Below the pieces are notes generated by a model. The model did not search any database, was not told the origin of the DNA, and was given only the letters and a program-made list of their open reading frames with translations. A stretch of 64,000 bases of DNA from Paracoccus lutimaris. GTDB lineage: Bacteria > Pseudomonadota > Alphaproteobacteria > Rhodobacterales > Rhodobacteraceae. Numbering within the stretch: position 1 is the stretch's first letter; every line of letters starts with the position of its first letter. Both the position numbers and the translations under genes were made by a program. Positions 15,332 to 24,466 of this stretch are shown here, one piece after another. The DNA lies in the NCBI RefSeq assembly GCF_003337565.1, contig NZ_QPJL01000001.1, forward strand, positions 1 through 64,000. The letters run 5' to 3'.

Positions 15332-15748
15332 ATGAGTCACACAGAAATCGCCGCCCGCCCTTCCGTCATGGACCGGATCGGTTCGGCTTTGGCCGGGATC
15401 CGCGATTGGCTGGACGAGCGCGGAAAGGGCGCCTGGATCGCCGCAATGATCCTGGCTTTCGTCGCCTGCTGGCCGGTGGGGCTGGCCCTTCTTGCCTATC
15501 TGATCTGGAGCAAACGCATGTTTTCCCGCTGTCACCGCAATGACAATCACGGCTTCCGCCGCCACGGCTTTGCCGCGCCGACCGGCAATTCGGCCTTTGA
15601 CGCCTATCGCGAAGAAACGCTGAAACGGCTTGAGGATGAGCACCGCGAATTCCTCGACTTCCTGAAAAAGCTGCGCGAGGCCAAGGACAAGGCCGAGTTC
15701 GACCAGTTCATCGAAGGCCGGGGCGAACCGCGCCAACCGCAGAACTGA
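15332..15748 (+). CDS. DUF2852 family membrane protein
   Basis: 138 residues. One long hydrophobic segment at about 35-59 (WIAAMILAFVACWPVGLALLA) is followed by YLIWSKRMF, a family-typical sequence, then a basic region and a Glu/Lys-rich amphipathic C-terminal helix (EETLKRLEDEHREFLDFLKKL) likely to form a coiled coil. Common in Rhodobacterales and of unknown function. A TTGACT box at 15265 may belong to its promoter, and the ATG follows AAAGGCACCGTCA. Confidence 0.8.
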   Translation: MSHTEIAARPSVMDRIGSALAGIRDWLDERGKGAWIAAMILAFVACWPVGLALLAYLIWSKRMFSRCHRNDNHGFRRHGFAAPTGNSAFDAYREETLKRLEDEHREFLDFLKKLREAKDKAEFDQFIEGRGEPRQPQN

Positions 15749-15772
15749 CCGCATCACCCTGATATGGAAAAA

Positions 15773-15798
15773 GGGCCGGGGGAAACCCCGGCCCTTCT
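15773..15798. terminator. Bidirectional terminator between DUF2852 gene and gshA
   Basis: GGGCCGGGG pairs with CCCCGGCCC across a GAAA-type loop. The plus strand continues TTCTGTT; the minus strand ends in TTTTT, so it serves the DUF2852 gene and, more strongly, gshA arriving from the other side. Confidence 0.8.
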
Positions 15799-15818
15799 GT
15801 TCGTCGAAACGCAGGTTC

Positions 15819-17198
15819 TCAGTAGGAATATTCGGCATAGACGTGCGACAGATCGCCCGCCCATTCGCCGTGATATTTCTCCAGCATCTCATCGGCGGGC
15901 ACCTTGCCCGTCTCGACGCTTTCCTTGAGCGCGTTCAGGAAATGGGTCTCGTCCGGGACCAGCCCACCGGCGCCGGTGCGGGCGCGGGCCTTCAGTCCAG
16001 CCTCGGAAATCGCCAGAACCTCCCGCGCCAGATCGCGCATCCTGATGTCGCCGACCTGCGCCTCCAGCGCATGGATTCCGGCGGCGCGGCGCAGGCCTTC
16101 GCGGGTCTCATGATCCCAGCCCTTGACCAGATCCCAGGCCGCATCCAGCGCCGACTGGTCATAGATCAGCCCGACCCAGAACGCGGGCAGGGCGCAAAGC
16201 CGGCGCCACGGGCCGCCATCGGCGCCGCGCATCTCGATGAATTTCTTGACCCGCGCCTCGGGGAAGACGGTGGTCAGGTGATCCGCCCAATCCGACAGCG
16301 TCGGCACCTCGCCCGGCAGGGCGGGCAGGCGGCCCTTCAGGAAATCGCGGAAGCTCTGCCCCAGGGCGTCGATATATTTGCCGTCGCGATAGACGAAATA
16401 CATCGGCACATCGAGGACGTAATCCACCCAGGCCTCATAGCCCATGCCGTCCTGAAACGCGAAGGGCAGCATGCCAGTGCGCGCATCGTCAAGGTTTTGC
16501 CAGATATGCGCGCGCCAGCTTTTCCAGCCATTCGGCTTGCCGTCAAGAAAAGGCGAGTTGGCGAAAAGCGCGTTCGCCACCGGCTGCAAGGCCAGCGCCA
16601 CGCGCAGTTTCTGGACCATGTCCGCCTCGGACGCGAAGTCCAGATTCACCTGCACCGTGCAGGTGCGATACATCATCTGCGTGCCCAGCGTGCCGACCCG
16701 GCCCATGTAATCGGTCATCAGCCGGTAGCGGCCCTTGGGCATCATCGGCATCTGGTCCTGATGCCAGATCGGCGCCGCGCCCAGCCCGATGAAACCCGCG
16801 CCCATCTTGTCGGCGATGGTCTTCACCTCGGCCAGATGCTGGTTCACCTCGTCACAGGTCTGGTGAATGGTCTCCAGCGGTGCGCCGGACAGTTCCAGTT
16901 GCCCGCCCGGCTCAAGGCTGACATTGGCGCCATTGCGCTCCAGCCCGATGATATGGCCGGCCTCAAGCACCGGGGTCCAGCCAAAAGCGTCGCGCAGCCC
17001 CTCAAGCATGGCCTTGACCGAGGGCTGGCCCGCCGGCGCCTCATAGGGCAGGGGCATCAGGTCGGATTGGCGATAGCCGAATTTCTCGTGCTCGGTGCCG
17101 ATGCGCCAGGCATCGCGCGGCTTTTCGCCCGAGGCGATATATTCGGCCAGTTGTTCGGGACGCTCGATCGGGCCGCCGCCCTGCTGGGGAATGGACAT
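15819..17198 (-). CDS. gshA: Glutamate-cysteine ligase, plant/proteobacterial class
   Basis: 459 residues. Catalyses ATP-dependent joining of glutamate and cysteine, the first step of glutathione synthesis. Class features are visible: WRIGTEHEKFGY near residue 32, LEPGGQLELSGAP at about 102-114, and MTDYMGRVGTLGTQMMYRTCTVQVNLDF in the central region. The chosen ATG gives the normal start MSIPQQGGGPIE; the longer frame upstream is low-quality sequence. No linked gshB. Monocistronic with a terminator downstream. Confidence 0.93.
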   Translation of the reverse strand: MSIPQQGGGPIERPEQLAEYIASGEKPRDAWRIGTEHEKFGYRQSDLMPLPYEAPAGQPSVKAMLEGLRDAFGWTPVLEAGHIIGLERNGANVSLEPGGQLELSGAPLETIHQTCDEVNQHLAEVKTIADKMGAGFIGLGAAPIWHQDQMPMMPKGRYRLMTDYMGRVGTLGTQMMYRTCTVQVNLDFASEADMVQKLRVALALQPVANALFANSPFLDGKPNGWKSWRAHIWQNLDDARTGMLPFAFQDGMGYEAWVDYVLDVPMYFVYRDGKYIDALGQSFRDFLKGRLPALPGEVPTLSDWADHLTTVFPEARVKKFIEMRGADGGPWRRLCALPAFWVGLIYDQSALDAAWDLVKGWDHETREGLRRAAGIHALEAQVGDIRMRDLAREVLAISEAGLKARARTGAGGLVPDETHFLNALKESVETGKVPADEMLEKYHGEWAGDLSHVYAEYSY

Positions 17199-17259
17199 CG
17201 GAGGCCTTTCATTTTCATGCACGCCACAGGTGGCAATGCTTGGGGGGCAAGTCAAGCCG

Positions 17260-17766
17260 CTACGCGCGGGGGGCGCGGCTCCAGACGGTCTGTATCGTGG
17301 GGGCGTCAGGGGCCAGCGCCGCCGAGACGCGGCCCATATCGACGCCGGGCAGGGTGGCAAAGGCCCCGGCCAGATATTCGGCCCCGGCCGCATCGACGGG
17401 GATCAGCAGTGCCTGACCGTCCGTGCTTTTTAGCCGCCAGTGGCGACGGCCGTTCAGGCGCATCAGCCGGATCTCGCCCAGCTCGCGCAGCGAGACCTCG
17501 CCGCCCAGCAGACGGTTCGGGGACAGATAGCGGATCGCGCCCTCGTCCAGCTCGACCATGCCCGGTCCCAGCGCCTCATGGCGAAAGCGCATGCGCCGAC
17601 GCGCGTCCAGCGCCCAAAGCGCCGCCGCCCCGGCGATGACCGCGCCCAGAGGCCACAGGATCCAGCCGCCCAGCGAAAACACCCATAGGCCAAAGGCCGT
17701 CGCCGCCAGCGCGACGCCGGTTTCCGCCCAGGGGCGCAGGCGCGCGGCCAGTTCCGGGCGGATCAC
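17260..17766 (-). CDS. Conserved two-helix membrane protein, unknown
   Basis: 168 residues. Two adjacent hydrophobic segments at about 17-50 (VALAATAFGLWVFSLGGWI and LWPLGAVIAGAAALWAL) are followed by a soluble C-terminal domain that contains MVELDEGAIRYLSP and GEVSLRELGEIRLM, reminiscent of a PH-like sheet but not assigned. It follows the GNAT gene at a 1-base gap and so is the third gene of the dapE operon. Such proteins recur after dapE in Rhodobacteraceae as far as I recall. Function unknown. Confidence 0.7.
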   Translation of the reverse strand: MIRPELAARLRPWAETGVALAATAFGLWVFSLGGWILWPLGAVIAGAAALWALDARRRMRFRHEALGPGMVELDEGAIRYLSPNRLLGGEVSLRELGEIRLMRLNGRRHWRLKSTDGQALLIPVDAAGAEYLAGAFATLPGVDMGRVSAALAPDAPTIQTVWSRAPRA

Positions 17767-17767
17767 C

Positions 17768-18187
17768 CTAAAGATCCCGGGTCATGTCGCGATGTGGAAT
17801 GCCCGCATCGTCATATTCGGGACCATGGGCGACAAAGCCGAAGCGTTCGTAAAAGGGGATGACATGGGTCTGGGCGCTCAGCTTCAGCCGGGTGACGCCG
17901 GGCACCTTGCCCAGTTCCGTGATCGAGGCCTCGATCAGCCGCGCGCCCAAGCCGGTGCCGCGCGCGCCCTTGCGCACGGCGACGCGGCCGATCTTGCCGG
18001 TCGCGCCCTGGATCAGCAGCCGCGCCGTGCCCCATGGCTGGCCCTCGGCGTCGCGGGCCAGCAGATGGATGGCGCCTGCGTCCAGATCGTCGATTTCCTC
18101 GGCCTCGGGGACGTTCTGTTCATCGATGAACACCTCGCGCCGGATAAACAGGCAGGCGTCGATATCGTCGGTTCTTGCGATCATCAT
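17768..18187 (-). CDS. GNAT family N-acetyltransferase
   Basis: 139 residues, a compact GNAT of the ElaA/YjcF-like type: [22 protein letters not shown] at 15-36, [21 protein letters not shown] as the acetyl-CoA loop (RxxGxG/A pattern), and [24 protein letters not shown] at the end. It overlaps dapE by ATGA and precedes the membrane protein gene. The acceptor is unknown; in this family candidates are small amines or protein N-termini. Confidence 0.85.
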   Translation of the reverse strand: MMIARTDDIDACLFIRREVFIDEQNVPEAEEIDDLDAGAIHLLARDAEGQPWGTARLLIQGATGKIGRVAVRKGARGTGLGARLIEASITELGKVPGVTRLKLSAQTHVIPFYERFGFVAHGPEYDDAGIPHRDMTRDL

Positions 18188-19335
18188 GCGAAGTAACGCT
18201 CCAGGATGCGGCGATAGATGCGGGCAAGCTGGCGGACCTGATCGGCCGGCACGCGCTCATCCACCTGATGCATGAAATGGCCGACAAGGCCGAATTCAAG
18301 GACCGGGCAGTGATCCTTGACGAAACGCGCATCCGACGTCCCGCCCGAGGTGGACAGGACCGGATCCAGCCCGGTTTCCTCGCGCACCACGCCCGCCACC
18401 AGATCGACGAAGGGGCCGGGTTCGGTCAGGAAGCTTTCGCCCGCGATGTCGCTGGTCATGGTGAAATCCACGCCGGTCTCGGCCGAGATGGTGTCCGCGC
18501 GGTCGCGGATCATCGTCTCAAGGCTGGCGCCGCTATGGAGGTCGTTGAAGCGGATGTTCAGCGTGGCGCGGGCCTTTTCGGGCACCACATTCGAGGCCGG
18601 GTTGCCGCAATCGATGGTCGTCACCTGCAGGCCCGAAGGGTCGAAATGCGCCGTGCCATGATCCAGCGGCGTGGTGACCAGATCATGCAGCAGCCGGGTC
18701 AGCGCATGCAGCGGGTTGCGCACCCGATGCGGATAGGCGGCATGGCCCTGCAGGCCGCGCGCCTCGATATGGATGGTGATCGAGCCGCGCCGGCCGATCT
18801 TGATCATCTCGCCCATGCGGTCGGGGTTCGAGGGCTCGCCCACCAGGCAGACGCTCATCTGTTCGCCCTCGGCGCGCATCCAGTCCAGCAGCGCCAGCGT
18901 GCCGTCCTTACCGGCGCCCTCTTCGTCGCCGGTGATGGTCAGGATCAGCGCGCCATCCTTTGGCGGGGTCTCGCGCACAAAGGCGATGGCGGCGGCGACG
19001 AAGGCCGCGACGCCGGATTTCATGTCGGTGGCGCCGCGGCCCCAGATCCAGCCGTCGGTCTCGTGCCCGGAAAAGGGCGGGTGGGTCCAGCTGGACGGAT
19101 CGCCGGGCGGGACCACGTCGGTATGGCCGTTGAAGCCAAAGCTGCGCGCCGCCCCCTTGGCGCCCCAGCGCGCGAACAGGTTCGGGGTGCCGTTCTGGTC
19201 GACGCGCTGGCAGATAAAGCCCGCCGCCACCAGCTCATCGGCAAGCAGCGTCAGCGCGCCGCCCTCGTCGGGCGTGACCGAGGGGCAGCGGATCAGGCGG
19301 GCGGTCAGGTCGGCGGCGTCGGGGTTTTGGGGCAT
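18184..19335 (-). CDS. dapE: Succinyl-diaminopimelate desuccinylase
   Basis: 383 residues, normal for DapE. It hydrolyses N-succinyl-LL-diaminopimelate in lysine and peptidoglycan precursor synthesis. Metal ligands are evident: [10 protein letters not shown] (His71, Asp73), GATDMKSG (Asp104) and [12 protein letters not shown] (the catalytic and bridging Glu pair near 138). A dinuclear zinc site is expected. The ATG at 19335 follows GAAAGG; an upstream in-frame alternative would add nine residues. First gene of a three-gene operon. Confidence 0.95.
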   Translation of the reverse strand: MPQNPDAADLTARLIRCPSVTPDEGGALTLLADELVAAGFICQRVDQNGTPNLFARWGAKGAARSFGFNGHTDVVPPGDPSSWTHPPFSGHETDGWIWGRGATDMKSGVAAFVAAAIAFVRETPPKDGALILTITGDEEGAGKDGTLALLDWMRAEGEQMSVCLVGEPSNPDRMGEMIKIGRRGSITIHIEARGLQGHAAYPHRVRNPLHALTRLLHDLVTTPLDHGTAHFDPSGLQVTTIDCGNPASNVVPEKARATLNIRFNDLHSGASLETMIRDRADTISAETGVDFTMTSDIAGESFLTEPGPFVDLVAGVVREETGLDPVLSTSGGTSDARFVKDHCPVLEFGLVGHFMHQVDERVPADQVRQLARIYRRILERYFA

Positions 19336-19392
19336 GGCGGGCCTTTCGGATGCGATATGCACAAGGGGAATTCGGTGATGGCGGCAGGGATG

Positions 19393-20166
19393 TTACGGCT
19401 CTGATCCGGCGATTTCCAGCGCGCGGCGGATCAGATTGGCGCCGGTCAGGACCAACAGCACCAGCGTCCAGCGCCGGAACTGCGCCACGTCCAGCCGGTC
19501 ATGGGCCAGAAAGCCCAGCCAAAGCCCGATCAGCGCCGGGATGACGACCACCGCCGACAGGGGCAGGGTCTGGGCGTTCAGCAGGCCCGAGTTCAGATGT
19601 GCGAAGGTCAGCGCCACCGCGCCCAACAGAAAGACCACGCCCTGCACGCGGACCTGTTCGGTCTTGGGGGTGCCGACGGACAGCAGATAGACGATCAGCG
19701 GCGGCCCCCAGATCCCCGAGATGCCGCCGTAAAGCCCGCCGATGATGCCGGTGACGATCTCGACCCGGCGGCGGTGATGGATGGGAATGGCCAGACTGCG
19801 CCCGGCCAGCTGCCACAGCGCGAAACCGGTGATCGGCACGCCCAGCAGCGCATACATGATCCATTGCGGCACCACCGGCGCCAGCATCGCGCTGAGCGGA
19901 ATGAACAGCATGACCATGCCGATATGCCAGCGATAGGTGACGATCGATTCCCATGCCGGCCGCCAGCCCTGCCGGAAGGCCTGGCCGATATTGGTGAACA
20001 GCGTCGGCAGGATCAGCACCGCCAGGGCCTGCTGCGCGGGCAGGAACGACCCCAGCGCCGACATCATGATCATCGGCATGGCAAAGCCGACCGCGCCTTT
20101 GACAAAGCCCGAAAACAGCGTGACCACGATCACGATCCAGAAGGAAAAGGGGTCCAGTCCGAACAT
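19393..20166 (-). CDS. Sulfite exporter TauE/SafE family permease
   Basis: About 257 residues with eight predicted membrane helices. The first reads FWIVIVVTLFSGFVKGAVGFAMP, a TauE/SafE-typical segment with the conserved G-x-x-K/S-G pattern, and a mirror segment GGLYGGISGIWGPPLIVYLL starts the second half. The family exports sulfite, sulfoacetate or other organic anions, but the substrate cannot be read here. The start is uncertain: a further 14 residues upstream are in frame, and neither site has a good ribosome site. Confidence 0.82.
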   Translation of the reverse strand: MFGLDPFSFWIVIVVTLFSGFVKGAVGFAMPMIMMSALGSFLPAQQALAVLILPTLFTNIGQAFRQGWRPAWESIVTYRWHIGMVMLFIPLSAMLAPVVPQWIMYALLGVPITGFALWQLAGRSLAIPIHHRRRVEIVTGIIGGLYGGISGIWGPPLIVYLLSVGTPKTEQVRVQGVVFLLGAVALTFAHLNSGLLNAQTLPLSAVVVIPALIGLWLGFLAHDRLDVAQFRRWTLVLLVLTGANLIRRALEIAGSEP

Positions 20167-20327
20167 GGCGGCAAATTGCGGTGCAGCGCCGATGGCCGCA
20201 AGGCCCATTCGCGCCGCTTGGCGCTATTGCAAGCGGGTGACTGCGCGGGCCGGAAATCCGGCGCCCTTCTGGACAGCGGGGGGCGATCAGGCATTATGAC
20301 GCCAGACAATGAAAACCGGAGCTGCCA

Positions 20328-20750
20328 ATGACCCGCATCCCCCTGATTTCGGCGGCCATCGCCGCCACGCTCGGCCTTGCTGCCTGCGAGCCGACGACTT
20401 CCTCGACCCCCGGCGCCAATATCCCGACCGGCCCCTATGTGCTGGTCGGCATCGGATCGGACACCGTGCCGCAGCGCAATGTCGGCATGACCATCGAGGC
20501 GGATGGCTCGATCTCGGGGCAGGCGCCCTGCAACCATTATTCGGCCCCGCAGACCGCCGAGCCGCCGGGCTTTGCGCTGGGACCGATCGTCACGACCAAG
20601 ATGGGTTGCGGCGGCGGCGCCGGCCGGCTTGAGCGCCGCTACCTTGAGGCGCTGCAAGGCGCCAATGGCATCACCTTTGAAGGCGGTGTCCTTACCGTTC
20701 AGGGGCCGACCTACCTGACCTATGAGCCGGGCTACCGCAAGGAAAAGTAA
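20328..20750 (+). CDS. META-domain lipoprotein
   Basis: 140 residues. A lipoprotein signal peptide ends in the lipobox LAAC (Cys20). The mature part resembles the META/HslJ domain: GPYVLVGIGSD, then GMTIEADGSISGQAPCNHYSAP with the conserved cysteine, and a later MGCGGGAGRLERRYLEAL. HslJ-type proteins are linked to envelope stress and novobiocin resistance in E. coli; the role here is not known. Monocistronic, with a strong terminator 20 bases downstream. Confidence 0.82.
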   Translation: MTRIPLISAAIAATLGLAACEPTTSSTPGANIPTGPYVLVGIGSDTVPQRNVGMTIEADGSISGQAPCNHYSAPQTAEPPGFALGPIVTTKMGCGGGAGRLERRYLEALQGANGITFEGGVLTVQGPTYLTYEPGYRKEK

Positions 20751-20770
20751 GCCCTCCGCAGCCGGACCAG

Positions 20771-20803
20771 AAACGGCGCCGCATCACGCGGCGCCGTTTT
20801 TCA
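20771..20803. terminator. Bidirectional terminator between META lipoprotein gene and recO
   Basis: AAACGGCGCCGC (20771-20782) pairs perfectly with GCGGCGCCGTTT (20788-20799) and is followed by TT on the plus strand, giving a five-T run. It can also end recO, whose stop is 16 bases away on the minus strand. Confidence 0.85.
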
Positions 20804-20818
20804 TTCCGGGCCGTGATG

Positions 20819-21544
20819 TCAGAACGCGCCCGCCTCGCGCGCGGCAAGACGCGCCACCAGCCGGGCGCGGGCGGCGGGCAGGGGGCGTCCGGCGTGGTCC
20901 TCGGCCAGCCGCGAGGCCAGGAAATGCCCGGTCAGCGCGAATGCGTCCGCCAGCCCGCCATTGCCGCGCCCGCCAAAGATGGCCGGCAGCGGCAAAAGCC
21001 GCGATGCCCATTCCCCGGCCGCCGCCGCGCTGACCGCGCGGCCAGTGCGCGGGCTGACATAGGCCAGCCCCTCGCGCGTGCCGGTGACGGCGCAACTGCC
21101 CAGATCAAGGCCAAAGCCCAACTCGTCCAGCAGGCGCATTTCCCATTGCAGATAGGCCTCGGCCCAGTCCTCGCCCTGATCGATGGCGTCCAGCAGCGCC
21201 TCGGTCGCGTCCGACAGGCGCGGATGCGGGTCGCGCTCGGGCAGGGCAAAGCCGATCAGCGCGGTCACCGCGTTCACCCCCGCCAAGGCATCCGCGCTGC
21301 CGATCAGGCCGGGCCGGGCGCGGGCGGGTTCCACCGAGAACGTGCCCAACTGATCCTCAAGCCGCGCCCGCCAGCGCAGGGCGACGCGGTTTCCCGGTTG
21401 CAGGATGGCGGCGCGTTTCGTGCTGGCGCCGCCCGGCACCAAGCCCGAGATCAGTCCGGTATCGCGCGCGAAAACGGTCAGGATCACGGCATTCTCGCCA
21501 TGCCTTCGTTGCGTCATGACGCTGGCTTCGCCGCTCCATTCCAT
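20819..21544 (-). CDS. recO: DNA repair protein RecO
   Basis: 241 residues. The N-terminal OB fold shows GEASVMTQRRHGENAVILTVF and GLISGLVPGG, standard for RecO. The helical C-terminal domain lacks the four-Cys zinc site found in some species. RecO loads RecA on SSB-coated gaps with RecR, in the same RecF pathway as recF located 2.5 kb away. The ATG follows GAAAGGTG. It is divergent from the adenine deaminase gene with only 64 bases between starts, so their promoters are close. Confidence 0.92.
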   Translation of the reverse strand: MEWSGEASVMTQRRHGENAVILTVFARDTGLISGLVPGGASTKRAAILQPGNRVALRWRARLEDQLGTFSVEPARARPGLIGSADALAGVNAVTALIGFALPERDPHPRLSDATEALLDAIDQGEDWAEAYLQWEMRLLDELGFGLDLGSCAVTGTREGLAYVSPRTGRAVSAAAAGEWASRLLPLPAIFGGRGNGGLADAFALTGHFLASRLAEDHAGRPLPAARARLVARLAAREAGAF

Positions 21545-21608
21545 TCTTGCACCTTTCTTTCGCGGCCACCCTGCCGCAAACAGGGGCAAGCGAACAAGAG
21601 AGGCTGAC

Positions 21609-23384
21609 ATGCTGAAACCATGGACACTTGCGCAGGCCCGGCTGGTCGAGATCGCGGCGGGACGCGCCCCGGCGGATCTGGTGATCCGGGGCGGGATCTG
21701 GGTCAATGTCCATACGCGCGAGCTGATCGAGGGCATGGATATCGCCATCGCGGATGGCCGCGTGGCCTATGTCGGGCCGGATGCCGGGCCCTCGATCGGC
21801 CCCGATACGCAGGTGATCGAGGCCGCCGGCCGCTATATGCTGCCCGGGTTGATCGACGCCCATATGCATGTCGAATCGGGCATGCTGACCCCGGCCGGTT
21901 TTGCCGCCGCGGTGATTCCGCATGGCACGACCACGATGTTTCACGACCCCCATGAGATCGCGAATGTCCTTGGCCTTCAGGGGGTGCGGCTGATGCGGGA
22001 CGAATCGCTGATCCAGCCGGTCAGCATGTTCACCCAGATGCCCAGCTGTGCGCCCTCGGCCCCCGGGCTGGAAACCACCGGCAGCCCGATCAGCGAGGGC
22101 GAGGTCGCCCAGGCCATGGGCTGGGAGGGGATCATCGGTCTGGGCGAGATGATGAATTTCCCCGGCGTGGTGGCGGGCGATGGCCAGATGCTGGCCGAGA
22201 TCGCCGCGACCCGTGCCGCCGGCAAGACCGTGGGCGGCCATTATGCCAGCCCCGATCTGGGGCGCGGTTTTCACGCCTATGTCGCGGGCGGGGCGAATGA
22301 TGACCATGAAACCACCAGCGAGGCGCAGGGCATCGCCCGCGTCCGGCAGGGCATGGGCTGCATGATGCGGCTGGGCAGCGCATGGTATGACGTCGAAAGC
22401 CAGATCACCGCGATCACCGAAAAGGGGCTGGACCCGCGCTTTTTCATCCTGTGCACGGATGACTGCCATTCCGGCACGCTGGTCCATGACGGACATATGG
22501 ACCGGGTGGTGCGCCATGCCGTGGATTGCGGTTGCGACCCGCTGGTCGCGATCCAGATGGCGACAATCAATGCCGCCAGCCATTTCGGACTGGAGCGTGA
22601 GCTGGGCTCGATCACGCCGGGGCGGCGGGCGGATGTGATCCTGAGCTCGGACCTGCGGACCCTGCCCATCGAGGCGGTGATCGCGCAGGGACAGCTTGTG
22701 GCGGAAAACGGCCGGCTGCTGGTTGACTGCCCACGCATCGACTGGCCCGAGTCCGCGCGCAACTCGGTGCATCTGGGTAAGGAACTGGCCGGTGACGATT
22801 TCGCCGTGATCGCCACGGGCGAATCGGCCCGTGTCCGCGTCATCGGCGTCGTCGAAAATCAGGCACCGACCCGCGCGCTTGAGGCCGATCTGCCCATTCG
22901 CGACGGCGTGATCGAGGGCCGGGACGATATCTGCCAGATCGCGCTGGTCGAGCGGCACCGGGCCACTGGCGGCGTGGTCAACGGCTTTGTCGCGGGCTTT
23001 GGCTATCAGGGCCGGGTGGCGGTGGCCTCGACCGTGGCCCATGACAGCCATCACATGATCGTCGTCGGCACTGACCGCGAGACCATGGCGGCGGCGGCCA
23101 ATCATCTGGGCCGGATCGGCGGTGGCGTCACCGTTTTCCGTGACGGGCAGGAACTGGCGACCGTGCCGCTGCCCATCGCCGGGCTGATGTCGGACCGCCC
23201 CGCCACAGAGGTGGCCGAGGCCGCGCAGGGCATCGTCCGTGCCATGCAGGATTGCGGCTGCCAGCTCAACAACGCCTATATGCAGCATTCGCTGCTGGCG
23301 CTGGTGGTGATCCCGGAATTGCGCATCTCGGATCTGGGGATCGTCGATGTGACGCGGTTCGAGCTGGTCGATCTGCTGGTCTAG
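21609..23384 (+). CDS. ade: Adenine deaminase
   Basis: 591 residues, a metal-dependent amidohydrolase converting adenine to hypoxanthine and ammonia. LPGLIDAHMHVESG (about 78-91) holds the metal-binding histidines and the adenine deaminase-specific ES. The C-terminal domain includes GFVAGFGYQGRVAVASTVAHDSHHM, typical of bacterial Ade (YfbC/Ade type). AGAGAGGC precedes the ATG. The stop overlaps the recF stop by 4 bases in convergent orientation. It belongs to purine salvage and is not functionally related to the replication genes next to it. Confidence 0.93.
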   Translation: MLKPWTLAQARLVEIAAGRAPADLVIRGGIWVNVHTRELIEGMDIAIADGRVAYVGPDAGPSIGPDTQVIEAAGRYMLPGLIDAHMHVESGMLTPAGFAAAVIPHGTTTMFHDPHEIANVLGLQGVRLMRDESLIQPVSMFTQMPSCAPSAPGLETTGSPISEGEVAQAMGWEGIIGLGEMMNFPGVVAGDGQMLAEIAATRAAGKTVGGHYASPDLGRGFHAYVAGGANDDHETTSEAQGIARVRQGMGCMMRLGSAWYDVESQITAITEKGLDPRFFILCTDDCHSGTLVHDGHMDRVVRHAVDCGCDPLVAIQMATINAASHFGLERELGSITPGRRADVILSSDLRTLPIEAVIAQGQLVAENGRLLVDCPRIDWPESARNSVHLGKELAGDDFAVIATGESARVRVIGVVENQAPTRALEADLPIRDGVIEGRDDICQIALVERHRATGGVVNGFVAGFGYQGRVAVASTVAHDSHHMIVVGTDRETMAAAANHLGRIGGGVTVFRDGQELATVPLPIAGLMSDRPATEVAEAAQGIVRAMQDCGCQLNNAYMQHSLLALVVIPELRISDLGIVDVTRFELVDLLV

Positions 23385-24466
23385 GCCAGATGCGAGGTCG
23401 CGCCCTCGCGCAGGACCGACAGGAACTGCGCGCGGCCTTGCAGGGTCTCGAAGAGCTCGGGGCCGGTGCCGGTCAGGAAGGCCTGCGCCTTGAGCGCGGT
23501 GATCTCGTCATAAAGCGCGGCGCGGCGGTCGGCATCCAGATGCGCCGCCACCTCGTCCAAGAGCAGGACCGGGTTTTCCCCCGACAGCGCCCGGGCATTG
23601 GCAAGGATCAGCGACAGCAGCAGCGCCTTTTGCTCACCGGTCGAGGACAGCGCGGCGGGCATGTCCTGCGGCCCCCAATGCGCACCCAGATCGGCGCGAT
23701 GCGGCCCGGTCAGGGTCCGCCCCGCCGCCATGTCGCGGGAGCGGGTCTCGGCCAGACGGCTGGCGATGCTTTCGGGGTCGGGATCGTCGGCAAAGCCCTC
23801 GCCGGGCAAAAGCGTCAGCCGGGCGGCGGGAAATGAGTCGCCCGCACCATCTTGCGCCACACCGTCCTGCGCCGCTGTGATCCGGGCAATGGCGTCCTGA
23901 CGGTTGCGGGTGATGGCGGCGCCGGTCTCGGCCATCTGCGCCTCAAGCGCGCGATACCAGCCAATGTCGCGCACCTCGTCGCGCAGCAGGCGGTTCCTTT
24001 CACGCATAGCCTTTTCATAGGCCAGCGCATCCTCGGCATGGCCGGGGGTGAAGCTCAGCGTCACCCGGTCCAGAAAGCGGCGGCGCTGTTCGGGCGTATC
24101 GGTCCAAAGCCGGTCCATGGCCGGGGTCAGCCAGATCACCCGCATCAGCCGCCCCAGCGCGATCTGGGTCGAGGGCTTGTCATCGACCAGCACCTCGCGC
24201 GGCTGGCCGGGCAGGGCGCGGGTCAGGACCTGATATTCGCCGATCCCGGCGCGGATCTGCCAGCCGACATCCGGCCCCTTGCGGGCCTGATCGCCGGGCA
24301 GGGCGCCACGCATGCCGCGACCGGGTGCCAGCATCGAGACGGCTTCAAGGATATTGGTCTTGCCCGCGCCATTCGGCCCATGGATCGCCACGGGCCGGTC
24401 ATCGGCGTCAAGTTCAAGCCTGTTCCAGCTGCGAAACTGGGTCAGGTGCAGGCGCGTCAGCGTCAC
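23381..24466 (-). CDS. recF: DNA replication and repair protein RecF
   Basis: 361 residues. SMC-like ATPase with Walker A GPNGAGKTN (30-38), signature STGEQKALLL and Walker B region LLLDEVAAHLD in the C-terminal third. It binds gapped DNA and, with RecO and RecR, helps RecA loading. The gene follows dnaN with a 4-base overlap, giving the classic dnaA-dnaN-recF order; gyrB, often next, is not here and the gene ends convergently on ade. Confidence 0.95.
   Translation of the reverse strand: MTLTRLHLTQFRSWNRLELDADDRPVAIHGPNGAGKTNILEAVSMLAPGRGMRGALPGDQARKGPDVGWQIRAGIGEYQVLTRALPGQPREVLVDDKPSTQIALGRLMRVIWLTPAMDRLWTDTPEQRRRFLDRVTLSFTPGHAEDALAYEKAMRERNRLLRDEVRDIGWYRALEAQMAETGAAITRNRQDAIARITAAQDGVAQDGAGDSFPAARLTLLPGEGFADDPDPESIASRLAETRSRDMAAGRTLTGPHRADLGAHWGPQDMPAALSSTGEQKALLLSLILANARALSGENPVLLLDEVAAHLDADRRAALYDEITALKAQAFLTGTGPELFETLQGRAQFLSVLREGATSHLA

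Noticed and set aside
21357-23288. A 643-codon frame antisense to adenine deaminase
   Set aside because: No domain, His/Asp/Gly-rich mirror composition; the plus strand encodes a complete enzyme.
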